Assembly: GCA_934149305.1 (NCBI GenBank) | Contig: CAKPEF010000011.1 | Location: 1 to 52,736 of the forward strand | Source of the DNA: an uncultured Clostridia bacterium | GTDB taxonomy: Bacteria > Bacillota > Clostridia > TANB77 > UBA1234 | Reading direction: 5' to 3' | Length of the DNA: 52,736 nucleotides | Shown here: in pieces, positions 25,815 to 33,142 of the stretch | Layout: each line of letters begins with the position of its first letter | Numbering within the stretch: position 1 is the first letter of the stretch | Program-made: the position numbers and the translations under genes | The notes under the pieces: generated by a model | Databases searched by the model: none | Told to the model about the DNA's origin: nothing | The model's input: the letters and a program-made list of their open reading frames with translations, nothing else

Positions 25815-26036
25815 ATGAGTATTTTTAGTAAATTAGCCAATGCATTTAAGACAAACAACAAAAAAGTAATAGGATATTTGCCAGCAAATGAAAGCATATT
25901 AGAAGTAGAAAATGATTCAATAAAATGTTCATCTTCTTCATATAAAACTATAGCATCATTTGATTTAAATGTAGAAAAGCCAAAATATGAAGGAGCAATT
26001 CCAGAAGTTACTATTAAGTTTTATCCTCTAGATTAG
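25815..26036 (+). CDS. Unknown 73-residue protein
   Basis: I do not recognise this small protein. It begins with an amphipathic segment (MSIFSKLANAFKTNNKK), then a beta-rich region with a single Cys (SIKCSSSSYKT) and ends PEVTIKFYPLD. No signal peptide. It has its own near-consensus promoter and an AGAAGGGGA ribosome site, so it is probably expressed. It lies just upstream of the rpmF promoter, without an obvious functional link. Confidence 0.65.
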   Translation: MSIFSKLANAFKTNNKKVIGYLPANESILEVENDSIKCSSSSYKTIASFDLNVEKPKYEGAIPEVTIKFYPLD

Positions 26037-26046
26037 ATGATAACAC

Positions 26047-26075
26047 TTGACAAATTGATAAAATGAGTATATACT
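26047..26075 (+). promoter_or_regulatory. Strong promoter of rpmF
   Basis: TTGACA, 17-bp spacer, TATACT, starting 11 bp after the upstream gene's stop. The start site would be near 26082, giving a leader of about 98 nt that begins with a hairpin. Confidence 0.75.
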
Positions 26076-26082
26076 TTCTAAA

Positions 26083-26132
26083 GTTGACGCCGAAGATTTA
26101 AAATCTAAAAAACGGCGTGAAAGTTGTTTTTT
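26083..26132 (+). terminator. Terminator or attenuator at the start of the rpmF leader
   Basis: ACGCCG (26087-26092) pairs with CGGCGT (26113-26118), an inner AGATT/AATCT pair lies in the loop, and a run of T follows at 26127-26132. It can end the upstream gene's transcript. Since it lies just after the rpmF start point, it may also attenuate rpmF. Confidence 0.6.
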
Positions 26133-26179
26133 AAGATTGTATACATAAAATTATTAAAGCATAAGAGGAGGGAAATGAA

Positions 26180-26371
26180 ATGGCACAACCAAAAAGAAGA
26201 TGGTCTAAAGCTAGAACAGGTCTTAGAAGATCTACATGGAAACTTGAAAAACCAAGTTTTGGTGAATGTTCACATTGCCATGAGCCAGTAGAACCACATA
26301 GAGTATGCAAAAACTGCGGATATTATGATGGAAAAGAAGTTATAGCTGTTGGTAAAAAAGACGCTGAATAA
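26180..26371 (+). CDS. rpmF: 50S ribosomal protein L32
   Basis: The 63-residue protein has the basic N-terminus of L32 (AQPKRRWSKARTGLRRS, WKL) and a zinc-ribbon pair of CxxC motifs: CSHC at about residues 34-37 and CKNC at about 48-51, so this is the zinc-binding (C+) form. It belongs to the large ribosomal subunit. AGGAGGG precedes the ATG. It is flanked by its own promoter and a strong terminator, a single-gene unit. The usual upstream YceD/DUF177 gene is absent. Confidence 0.95.
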   Translation: MAQPKRRWSKARTGLRRSTWKLEKPSFGECSHCHEPVEPHRVCKNCGYYDGKEVIAVGKKDAE

Positions 26372-26377
26372 TTAAAA

Positions 26378-26439
26378 TGAAAGCAACTATTTATGAATTT
26401 ATACCAAGTAATGGTAAAACTCATAAATAGTTGCTTTTT
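26378..26439 (+). terminator. Terminator of rpmF
   Basis: AAAGCAACTATTTATGA pairs with TCATAAATAGTTGCTTT, followed by a T run. Confidence 0.9.
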
Positions 26440-26483
26440 TATGCATAGAGCTGGAAAACCATGAAAAGAAATTATGTAAAGCA

Positions 26484-26512
26484 TTGACTAGTATACATAA
26501 AAAGTGTATAAT
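26484..26512 (+). promoter_or_regulatory. Strong promoter with an operator-like inverted repeat
   Basis: TTGACT, 17-bp spacer, TATAAT, 36 bp before the GTG start. TATACA-N7-TGTATA (26492-26510) overlaps the spacer and the -10 box, as a repressor operator would. Confidence 0.75.
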
Positions 26513-26547
26513 ATTCGTGTGGAAATACTTATGAAAGGAGAATATTT

Positions 26548-26895
26548 GTGAAAAATTTTCCACTTATGTTCCAACGGTTCACTAATGGCATGCTAATCTT
26601 AGTATTGCTAATGTGTACCGCAAATGGACTTTTTAATCTAGGCGCTTTTACCCTGGCAATCTCGATTTGTGCTGCAGTTACCTTTTTTAACTTTCTTGTT
26701 TTGTTTTGTGCAAAATATGTAAAAGGTTTTGTGAAAAGCAAAGTTCAAGAAAGAAAAATGAGAGAAATTGAAGCACAAAAAGCTGACAAGGACTTTGACA
26801 ATATGTTAAATGCATTGAAGTTGGAGACGTCAGAAGCTGCACAAACGGAACGTTGGCGAGACTACTGTAAAAAAGAAGGAATTAAACTCATTTAG
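26548..26895 (+). CDS. Unknown small two-helix membrane protein, foreign-looking
   Basis: GTG start, 7 nt after AAAGGAG. The 115-residue protein has two hydrophobic segments (about residues 13-32 and 36-57) and a charged, helical cytoplasmic tail with KSKVQERKMREIEAQKA as its most charged stretch. I do not recognise a family. Codon use differs from the neighbours: CGG, CGT and CGA Arg codons all occur. Codon 10 is an in-frame CGG (26575). A +1 shift there would stop after six codons, so for this gene CGG must be read as Arg if the protein is made. It lies upstream of a second membrane gene and is probably part of an acquired cassette. Confidence 0.65.
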   Translation: MKNFPLMFQRFTNGMLILVLLMCTANGLFNLGAFTLAISICAAVTFFNFLVLFCAKYVKGFVKSKVQERKMREIEAQKADKDFDNMLNALKLETSEAAQTERWRDYCKKEGIKLI

Positions 26896-26980
26896 AGAAA
26901 TAAATTTCTTATACAGTGACCAACAGATTATGTGACCATCCAGAAGGTACATAATCCAAAACAATATGGGAGGAGAACTC

Positions 26981-27685
26981 ATGAAAAAAATTTGGAAAGT
27001 CTGGAAAATAGCGAAAGTGGTATTCCTTTTTGTCATTATGATTTTTGGCTTCTTTTGGCCGGATGGATTTATGGCACTTAGAAAGATTTTTGCCACGGGC
27101 GCTCTACTTATGCTTGGTGAAATGTACTATGAGTACTATGTACTTAAAAGTACAACGGGTAAGGAAGAGGAATCTGAAGATTCTGCTGACCTTGAAGGAG
27201 AGGAATATACCGAAATCTTTATTCCGAGCAAAAGCAAGCCGGTTGAACCTGCTTTGGATGCAAGTGCCTCTGGTGCTACAGTTGATGAGCTTGAAAGTAA
27301 GCTTAAAGCTTTGCGAGCAGAAGGAAGGAGCCTGGTAGAAAAGATAATGACTCTAGACCCGAATAGTTCTGAGGCTAAAGCACTAGATGAACGGATAAAT
27401 GGTATACGTAAGAATATATCAGAAGTCAATAAGCTTTTGAACGATGCAAAGCGTAAAGCTGAGGAGGAGGCAAAGCAGAAAGCAGAAGAAGAAGCAAGAC
27501 GCAAAGCCGAAGAAGAAGCAAGACGCAAAGCTGAAGAAGAGGCAAGACGCAAAGCCGAAGAAGAAGCCAAACGTAAAGCCGAAGAAGAAGCAAGACGCAA
27601 AGCTGAAGAAGAGGCAAGACGCAAAGCTGAAGAAGAAGCTTTCAAAAAGCGCATAGAGGCGTATTTGACAGACTTTAAGGAATAA
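26981..27685 (+). CDS. Unknown membrane protein with long KAEEEARR coiled coil, foreign-looking
   Basis: The 234-residue protein has two hydrophobic segments (about residues 10-27 and 35-50), an acidic/Ser region, then from about residue 85 a coiled coil whose second half is eight or so eight-residue units of the KAEEEARR type. It resembles TolA-like helical stalks only in composition. The ATG at 26981 follows GGGAGGAG; the ATG at 26966 is just before that site and is rejected. Arg codons are mostly CGC/CGT, unlike the AGA-rich neighbours. An in-frame CGG lies at 27392, where a +1 shift would stop after one codon. Function unknown. Confidence 0.65.
   Translation: MKKIWKVWKIAKVVFLFVIMIFGFFWPDGFMALRKIFATGALLMLGEMYYEYYVLKSTTGKEEESEDSADLEGEEYTEIFIPSKSKPVEPALDASASGATVDELESKLKALRAEGRSLVEKIMTLDPNSSEAKALDERINGIRKNISEVNKLLNDAKRKAEEEAKQKAEEEARRKAEEEARRKAEEEARRKAEEEAKRKAEEEARRKAEEEARRKAEEEAFKKRIEAYLTDFKE
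27440..27640 (+). repeat. 24-bp tandem repeat coding KAEEEARR
   Basis: About eight imperfect 24-bp units of the form GAAGAAGAAGCAAGACGCAA(A) follow each other. They encode an eight-residue coiled-coil unit. Copy number is likely to vary by slippage, always in frame. Confidence 0.9.
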
Positions 27686-27700
27686 AAGTCCATTAAGAAG

Positions 27701-27737
27701 CAGAAACCGATATTTTTTCGGTTTCTGTATTTTTTTG
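27701..27737 (+). terminator. Terminator of the coiled-coil gene
   Basis: CAGAAACCGA pairs with TCGGTTTCTG around a T-rich loop, followed by TATTTTTTTG. Confidence 0.9.
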
Positions 27738-27784
27738 TCTTATAGAAAATTTACACTATTTAAAATTTGAAGTTTATTTTAAAA

Positions 27785-27900
27785 TTGTTACTGTTCAGCC
27801 TTAAGCAAAATAAGCACTGACTAGTAATGCTTTTATGTAGCACATTGTGTTCACTAGATTTGATACATACTTTTTATCTTTCGAGATTGAATAGTAACAA
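27785..27900. repeat. 116-bp MITE-like element with inverted ends
   Basis: It starts TTGTTACTGTTCA and ends TGAATAGTAACAA: 13-bp terminal inverted repeats with one mismatch. The interior has AGCACATTGTGTTCACT, related to the palindromic repeat family, and TTTGATACATACTT, the inverse of a block near 25490. No coding capacity. It lies in the 354-bp gap before the next accessory gene. Confidence 0.6.
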
Positions 27901-27937
27901 AAATATGCATTGAGAATGAATTATGTATAAAAAAAGC

Positions 27938-27977
27938 TTTACTTTTTTGGTAAACCATGATATATTGGTCGTGGTTT
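27938..27977 (+). promoter_or_regulatory. Promoter with operator-like inverted repeat
   Basis: TTTACT, 17-bp spacer, TATATT (27938-27966). AAACCATGA (27952-27960) and TCGTGGTTT (27969-27977) form an inverted repeat with one mismatch that encloses the -10 box. It would serve the gene at 28040. Confidence 0.5.
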
Positions 27978-28039
27978 CCATAATATTGAACTATCGAAGA
28001 TAAAATAAAATTTTATTATTCTAATGAAAGGATTTAAGT

Positions 28040-28420
28040 ATGGGATACATCACCGCATATCTTACATTTAACACGAGCATTGTATTCATTGTTATGAGCT
28101 GGACACTTTTTTTTAACAGACAGTATTTTGCAAGTAAGATGTCATGTGCCGTTGGTATCATCATCTTAATTGTATACTTTTTAGTACAGCAAGTATTGTT
28201 TGTTACAAGAAGAGTTGCTTTGCGTGTAGCTAAGAAGGCAATGAAAGGTTTAGAAAGAGGGAAGTATACACCAAAAGAGGCTTTAAAAAGTCTAAAAAAG
28301 CTGTTAAAGGCTCAAAATAAGGTGAATATCTTTTGCCTGAGTACTCAAGACAGTGAAGGCACTTTTGAATTCATAGTGCAAAGCATACAAATACTAGAAA
28401 AGTATAAATGTAAAAGTTAA
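28040..28420 (+). CDS. Unknown small membrane protein
   Basis: The 126-residue protein has two hydrophobic segments (about residues 5-22 and 32-55, with SWTLFF and IIILIVYFLVQQVLF) and a basic helical cytoplasmic part (TPKEALKSLKKLLKAQ). I do not recognise it. Layout (two membrane helices plus charged tail) resembles the accessory genes at 26548 and 26981, so the three may be one acquired set. AAAGGA lies 9 nt before the ATG. It has its own terminator at 28478. Confidence 0.6.
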   Translation: MGYITAYLTFNTSIVFIVMSWTLFFNRQYFASKMSCAVGIIILIVYFLVQQVLFVTRRVALRVAKKAMKGLERGKYTPKEALKSLKKLLKAQNKVNIFCLSTQDSEGTFEFIVQSIQILEKYKCKS

Positions 28421-28477
28421 AGATCATATCAATGTGGAGGATTATATAAGAGTTAATTAAAGAGTATTCTTTATTGC

Positions 28478-28522
28478 AAGGTTTATGTGAAGCAAAAGCA
28501 ACATGTAAACCTTGATTTTTTT
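28478..28522 (+). terminator. Terminator before the pheS T-box
   Basis: AAGGTTTATGT pairs with ACATGTAAACCTT, followed by seven T. It isolates the accessory gene from the T-box promoter. Confidence 0.8.
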
Positions 28523-28523
28523 C

Positions 28524-28552
28524 TTGACTTTTACATAAAAAAGGAATATCAT
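28524..28552 (+). promoter_or_regulatory. Promoter of the pheST T-box transcript
   Basis: TTGACT, 17-bp spacer, TATCAT, with a start near 28559. This gives a leader of about 440 nt. Confidence 0.7.
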
Positions 28553-28559
28553 ATTGACA

Positions 28560-28803
28560 TAGTTGTGATTACATTCAAAGTAGTTGTTTTGAGTTCTTTT
28601 AGAAAGAAAGGGTCATCGGCTGAAAGCCCTTTTAAGATAAGCAAAATAATGAATTTCAAATGTAGGAGCTATACTTTAAAAGTCGTGATTAGAGCGTTAA
28701 TCTAAACTTAAAGTGCTAGTAACATCTTGCTACTAGAATTTGGGTGGTACCGCGAATAATATAAATTCGTCCCAAGGAATAAAAAATTCCTTGGGATTTT
28801 TGT
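28560..28803 (+). promoter_or_regulatory. Phenylalanine T-box riboswitch
   Basis: A T-box leader senses uncharged tRNA-Phe and permits read-through. The conserved T-box sequence TGGGTGGTACCGCG is at 28741-28754. A stem III (CTAGTA/TACTAG) precedes it, and the terminator CCCAAGGAAT/ATTCCTTGGG with a T tail is at 28771-28803. A UUC triplet at 28655-28657 is a candidate Phe specifier. The pheST genes downstream agree. Confidence 0.92.
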
Positions 28804-28823
28804 TTTCTAAGGAATAAAAAATT

Positions 28824-28985
28824 GGTAGTGTGAACTAATTTGCAAAAGAAGATTATAAAAAAGATAAAATATTATACATAAAAATGTAGCTTAAGCACAG
28901 TGTGCTCCATAAAAAACCAATTGATAGTAGCACACTAAAGCAAAATCAGAAAAAATATAATTAGTAAACACACCAAAAATTAGAA
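28824..28985. repeat. Copy of the GGAGCACAGTGTGCTCC-type element inside the pheS leader
   Basis: This copy shares order and sequence blocks with 19186-19325 (GTAGTGTGAACTAATTT, GTAGC, AGCACAGTGTGCTCCATAAAAA, CAATTGATAGTAG, ACTAAA). The left arm of the palindrome is partly decayed (TTAAGCAC). It lies between the T-box terminator and the pheS ribosome site, so it is transcribed into the leader. Confidence 0.75.
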
Positions 28986-28997
28986 AGGAGCTTAAAA

Positions 28998-30053
28998 ATG
29001 AAAGAGAAAATTGATTTACTTATTAAAGAACTTAAAGAAAAGTTCGATGCAGTTAAGACAAATCAAGAACTTAACGATTTAAAGGTTTTGTACATGGGCA
29101 AAAAAGGTATTATAACAGAACTTAATACTGGTATTAAAGATGTAAAACCTGAAGAGAAAAAGGACTACGGAATGGAGGTAAATCGTCTAAGGACGTATTT
29201 TAACGATACATTTGCTAGCATTCAAAAAAGATTAGAAGATGAGAGAATAAATCAAAAACTTCAAAAAGAGACAATAGATATCTCATTGCCTAGTGAAAAA
29301 AATATAAGAGGTTCAAAACATCCATTTAATAGAATAATTGAAGAAGTTGAAGATTTATTTGTTTCTATGGGATATGATGTAGTCGATGGACCAGAACTTG
29401 AAGATGATGAGCATTGCTTTAGATTACTAAACTATACTGTTGGTCATCCAGCAAGAGATGCACAAGATACATTCTACATAGATGAAGAATATTTGCTTCG
29501 TACACAAACATCTTCTAGCCAATCAAGAGTAATGCAAGCAAACAAAGAAAAATCTCCAATAAGAATTATATGTCCAGGAAAAACATATAGAAGAGATGAT
29601 GATGCTACTCACTCACATCAATTTGGACAAGTAGAAGGTTTAGTTATAGATAAGAATATTTCACTTGCGGATTTAAAAGGAACACTTGAAATATTCGCTA
29701 AAAAGCTATTAGGAGAAGAAACAAAAGTTAGATTTAGACCAAGTTATTTCCCATTCACATCTCCATCATGCGAAGTTGATGTTACTTGCTTTAAGTGTGG
29801 AGGAAAAGGCTGTCCACTATGTAAGAAAACAGGTTGGATAGAGCTTTTAGGTGCTGGAATGGTACATCCTAATGTTTTAAGAATGGGTGGATATGATCCA
29901 GATGAGTTTACTGGATTTGCATTTGGTACAGGTCTTGATAGACTTGCAATGTTTAAATATTCAATCCCTGATATTCGTTTAATGTATACAAACGATGTTA
30001 GATTTTTAAAACAATTCGATAGAAAGGATGAGGAAAATGAAATTAAGTATTAA
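28998..30053 (+). CDS. pheS: Phenylalanine--tRNA ligase alpha subunit
   Basis: PheS is the catalytic subunit of the alpha2-beta2 enzyme charging tRNA-Phe. The 351-residue protein has the N-terminal coiled-coil arm (about residues 1-90), class II motif 2 (GKTYRRDDDATHSHQFGQ), a CFKCGGKGCPLCKKTGW insertion with a possible zinc-type Cys set, and motif 3 (GFAFGTGLDRLAMF). AGAAAGGAG precedes the ATG. It overlaps pheT by 17 nt and is controlled by the T-box. Confidence 0.97.
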   Translation: MKEKIDLLIKELKEKFDAVKTNQELNDLKVLYMGKKGIITELNTGIKDVKPEEKKDYGMEVNRLRTYFNDTFASIQKRLEDERINQKLQKETIDISLPSEKNIRGSKHPFNRIIEEVEDLFVSMGYDVVDGPELEDDEHCFRLLNYTVGHPARDAQDTFYIDEEYLLRTQTSSSQSRVMQANKEKSPIRIICPGKTYRRDDDATHSHQFGQVEGLVIDKNISLADLKGTLEIFAKKLLGEETKVRFRPSYFPFTSPSCEVDVTCFKCGGKGCPLCKKTGWIELLGAGMVHPNVLRMGGYDPDEFTGFAFGTGLDRLAMFKYSIPDIRLMYTNDVRFLKQFDRKDEENEIKY

Positions 30054-32400
30054 TTTTCTAAAAGACTATGTTGATGTTCCAGTGGATATGATAACACTTG
30101 GCGAAGACATGACAAATGTAGGTAATGAGTACGATAGTGCTAAAAAATTGGTTCAAGTTTCTGGTCTTACAATAGGTAAAATAATCGAATGCGAAAAGCA
30201 CCCAGATTCAGACCATTTACATATATGTAAAGTTGATGTTGGAAATGAAGTTTTACAAATAGTTTGTGGAGCACCAAATGCAAGAGTTGGTATAAAAGTT
30301 ATAGTTGCTTTGATTGGTGCAGTTTTACCAGATGGAACAATTAAAAAAGGCAAATTAAGAGGCGTTGAATCTTGTGGAATGCTTTGCAGTATTGAAGAAC
30401 TTGGTTTAGAGCATAAATTCTTGAAACCAGAAGATGTTGAAGGTATTGCAGAACTTGGCGATGATGCAGTAGTTGGAGAAGATCCAATTAAATATTTAGG
30501 ATTAGATGATGAAGTTATAGATTTTGAATTGACAGCTAATAGAGGAGATTTGCTTTCAATTCTTGGAATGGCATACGAAATAGGTGCACTTTATAGTAAA
30601 GATGTGAAAGATATTGATTTATCATACAATGAAAACAAAAATGATTTTGCAAAAGAATTTAACCTAAATATAGAAACAGATAATTGTACACTTTTCTATG
30701 CTAAAAAGGTTAAAAATCTAGTTGTAAGAGAAAGCCCAAAGTGGATGAGAAATAGACTTATAGCATCTGGAATTAGACCAATTAACAACGTAGTAGATAT
30801 AAGCAACTATGTAATGCTAGAAGTTGGGCAACCACTTCATTTCTATGATGCTGATAGACTTGGAAATACATTAACAGTTAGAATGGCGAAAAACGGTGAA
30901 AAGCTTACAACACTTGATGAACAAGAAAGAGAATTATCAGAAAACGATATAGTAATTGCAGATTCTAGTAAAGCAATTGGCCTTGCCGGTGTTATGGGTG
31001 GACTTTCAACAGAGGTTGAAAATGATACAAGAAATATCGTAATAGAATCAGCAATATTTAATCCAGTAAAAGTTAGACTTACTTCAAAAAAGATTTTAAG
31101 AAGTGAAGCAAGCAACAGATTTGAAAAAGGACTAGATCCTAAGAGAACTTTAATGGCTGTGAATAGATGTTGTCATTTGCTTCAAAAGTATGCTGATGCT
31201 GAAATTGAAGGCGGAATGGCTGTATATAACAAAACAAACAGCGATGACAGAATTGTTGAAGTTACATATACAAAAATCAAAGATGTTTTGGGAATAGACA
31301 TTCCACATGATGAAATATCAAATATTTTAAGAAGATTAAAGCTAGATTTTGATGTAGATGGAGATTTATTAAAAGTAAAAGTTCCAAGTAGAAGATGGGA
31401 TTTGCAAATAAAAGAAGATATAATCCATGATATCGGAAGATTTTATGGAATGGATAATATAAAAGGCAAAAAGATGATATTACCAGTAATACCAGGTCAT
31501 TATGATAAGTTCAAGAGAGCTGCTAGAAACAAAATGGTTGAACTTGGATTAAACGAAACATTAAGTTATGCCTTAATTCCAGAATCTGAAGTAAAGAAAT
31601 TTACAACAGATGAATTTAATGTAGTAAAAATATTAGATCCAATGACAGAAGAAAGAAATGCTTTAAGATATAGTTTGTTACCATCATTAAAAATGACATA
31701 CGACTACAATAAGGCTCGTAATCAAAAAGATATTTCTTTATTTGAGATAGGCAAGAGCTTTTGGAACAAAGATGGAAAATATGGAGAACATTTATCACTT
31801 GCATGTTTAATGAGCGGAAATTACAGAGTTGGTGTGCAAAAAGAAAAAGTTAATTTTTATATATTAAAAGGAATAATGGAAGAATTACTTGATTTCTTAG
31901 GCTACGAAGGAAAATATACATTAGAAGTAAAAGATTTACCAACTGAGCTACATCCAGGTCAATCTGCAAGCATATATATAGGCAAAGAAAAAATCGGTAT
32001 AATAGGAAAATTACATCCAAATGTTTCTAAAGATGACATATTCGTAATGGAAATAAATATGGATAAATTATCAAAAATAAAAAGCGAATCAATGAAGTAT
32101 AAAGAAATATCTAAGTTCCCTAATGTTCAAAAAGATGTGGCTTTCGTAATGAAGAAAGAAAAAACATCAAGAGAAGTGGAAGAGGCAATTAGAAAAGCCG
32201 GTGGAAAAATGCTAAAAGCCATAGAAGTATTCGATGTATACACAGGCGAAAATGTAGCAGAAGATGAAAAATCAATAGCATATACATTAACATTTAACAA
32301 TCCTGAAAAGACACTAAGCGACGAAGAGGTAACTGAAGTATTTAATAAAATAATAGATAAAGTAACAAAAGAATGTAATGTTACATTAAGAAGTGAATAG
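30037..32400 (+). CDS. pheT: Phenylalanine--tRNA ligase beta subunit
   Basis: PheT binds tRNA and edits mischarged Tyr-tRNA-Phe. The 787-residue protein has the EMAP/tRNA-binding domain (ECEKHPDSDHLHICKVDVG, residues about 52-70), the B3/B4 editing domain (SGIRPINNVVDISNYVMLE; GGLSTEV), the B5 domain and a C-terminal anticodon-binding FDX-ACB fold (KFPNVQKDVAFVM; IAYTLTF). The start at 30037 lies inside pheS and follows AAAGGATGAGG; the ATG at 30028 is within that site. A terminator follows. Confidence 0.97.
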   Translation: MKLSINFLKDYVDVPVDMITLGEDMTNVGNEYDSAKKLVQVSGLTIGKIIECEKHPDSDHLHICKVDVGNEVLQIVCGAPNARVGIKVIVALIGAVLPDGTIKKGKLRGVESCGMLCSIEELGLEHKFLKPEDVEGIAELGDDAVVGEDPIKYLGLDDEVIDFELTANRGDLLSILGMAYEIGALYSKDVKDIDLSYNENKNDFAKEFNLNIETDNCTLFYAKKVKNLVVRESPKWMRNRLIASGIRPINNVVDISNYVMLEVGQPLHFYDADRLGNTLTVRMAKNGEKLTTLDEQERELSENDIVIADSSKAIGLAGVMGGLSTEVENDTRNIVIESAIFNPVKVRLTSKKILRSEASNRFEKGLDPKRTLMAVNRCCHLLQKYADAEIEGGMAVYNKTNSDDRIVEVTYTKIKDVLGIDIPHDEISNILRRLKLDFDVDGDLLKVKVPSRRWDLQIKEDIIHDIGRFYGMDNIKGKKMILPVIPGHYDKFKRAARNKMVELGLNETLSYALIPESEVKKFTTDEFNVVKILDPMTEERNALRYSLLPSLKMTYDYNKARNQKDISLFEIGKSFWNKDGKYGEHLSLACLMSGNYRVGVQKEKVNFYILKGIMEELLDFLGYEGKYTLEVKDLPTELHPGQSASIYIGKEKIGIIGKLHPNVSKDDIFVMEINMDKLSKIKSESMKYKEISKFPNVQKDVAFVMKKEKTSREVEEAIRKAGGKMLKAIEVFDVYTGENVAEDEKSIAYTLTFNNPEKTLSDEEVTEVFNKIIDKVTKECNVTLRSE

Positions 32401-32405
32401 CAAAA

Positions 32406-32443
32406 GCCCTTATCGTTAGAAAAATAGCGATGAGGGCGTTTTA
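32406..32443 (+). terminator. Terminator of pheST
   Basis: GCCCTTATCG pairs with CGATGAGGGC, followed by GTTTT. Confidence 0.8.
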
Positions 32444-32498
32444 ATTTATGCAAAGTCACTCAAAAAGCAAAGAAACGTATTGTTTATAGTGTAAAATA

Positions 32499-32527
32499 TT
32501 GACATCGTATTTAAATCATGCTATGAT
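32499..32527 (+). promoter_or_regulatory. Consensus promoter of an accessory operon
   Basis: TTGACA, 17-bp spacer, TATGAT. It leaves a leader of about 145 nt before 32678 that includes a perfect GATACT-GT-AGTATC palindrome near 32559-32572 and no evident open frame. Confidence 0.75.
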
Positions 32528-32677
32528 GAGTGCAAAGTTGCATGTACTTATAACACGATACTGTAGTATCAAAAATGTGTCTTATGTTGTATGTAAGCAT
32601 ATTATTTCTAAAAACCTCACCAGAGGCTAGCGGATGCTAGAGCAAAGCGGAAATTCGAAGATTTGAAAGGAGAAGAC

Positions 32678-33130
32678 ATGAAAAAATTATTATCTCACAA
32701 GAGCATCCTTATCATTAGCGTTGCCGCCATATGCTGCAATCTGGTCCTGCTTTTATTTTTCAGTAATTCTGATGCAAGAGCTGCTTCAAAAATAAGAGTC
32801 ATTTGCATAAAAGATGAAGCGGCAACACGCTCGACTTTTAAAGAGTACAGAAAAGCATATAGAAAATTGGGTTGTCGAATTGATAACAACATTTTCAAAT
32901 CTTTAGAGTCATATAACGAAGAGTTTTGGTGTAAAACAGGGAGTGAAGACCTAATACGTAGACTTGAGTTTCCCAACGGATACAATGTATATATATGCTA
33001 TGAAAATCCGCAACAAGATGAATGGAAGGTGTATTATGCTGTTGATGGCGAAAAATTTCAAATGATTTCTATAGAAGATATAAATAGCAAACTTCTAGAA
33101 GTAATGTCATATGAAAAGAAAATTAAGTGA
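32678..33130 (+). CDS. Unknown secreted protein, foreign-looking
   Basis: The 150-residue protein has a signal peptide or membrane anchor (about residues 9-36, ending near DARAAS, a plausible signal-peptidase site). The mature part is about 115 residues with two Cys (GCRID, WCKTG) and a third in YICYENP. I do not recognise the family. The ATG at 32678 follows AAAGGAG; the upstream ATG at 32663 is in the poor position. Codon use includes CGC, CGT and CTG/CTC, unlike the neighbours. It is 12 bp from the next gene, which shares this style. Confidence 0.65.
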   Translation: MKKLLSHKSILIISVAAICCNLVLLLFFSNSDARAASKIRVICIKDEAATRSTFKEYRKAYRKLGCRIDNNIFKSLESYNEEFWCKTGSEDLIRRLEFPNGYNVYICYENPQQDEWKVYYAVDGEKFQMISIEDINSKLLEVMSYEKKIK

Positions 33131-33142
33131 GGAGAAGAAGCA

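Noticed and set aside
27136..27693. Antisense frame rich in ALRLASSS repeats
   Set aside because: It is the mirror of the KAEEEARR repeat, without start signals.
28487..28705. 72-codon frame upstream of pheS
   Set aside because: It runs through a terminator, the promoter and the T-box, so it is not a gene.
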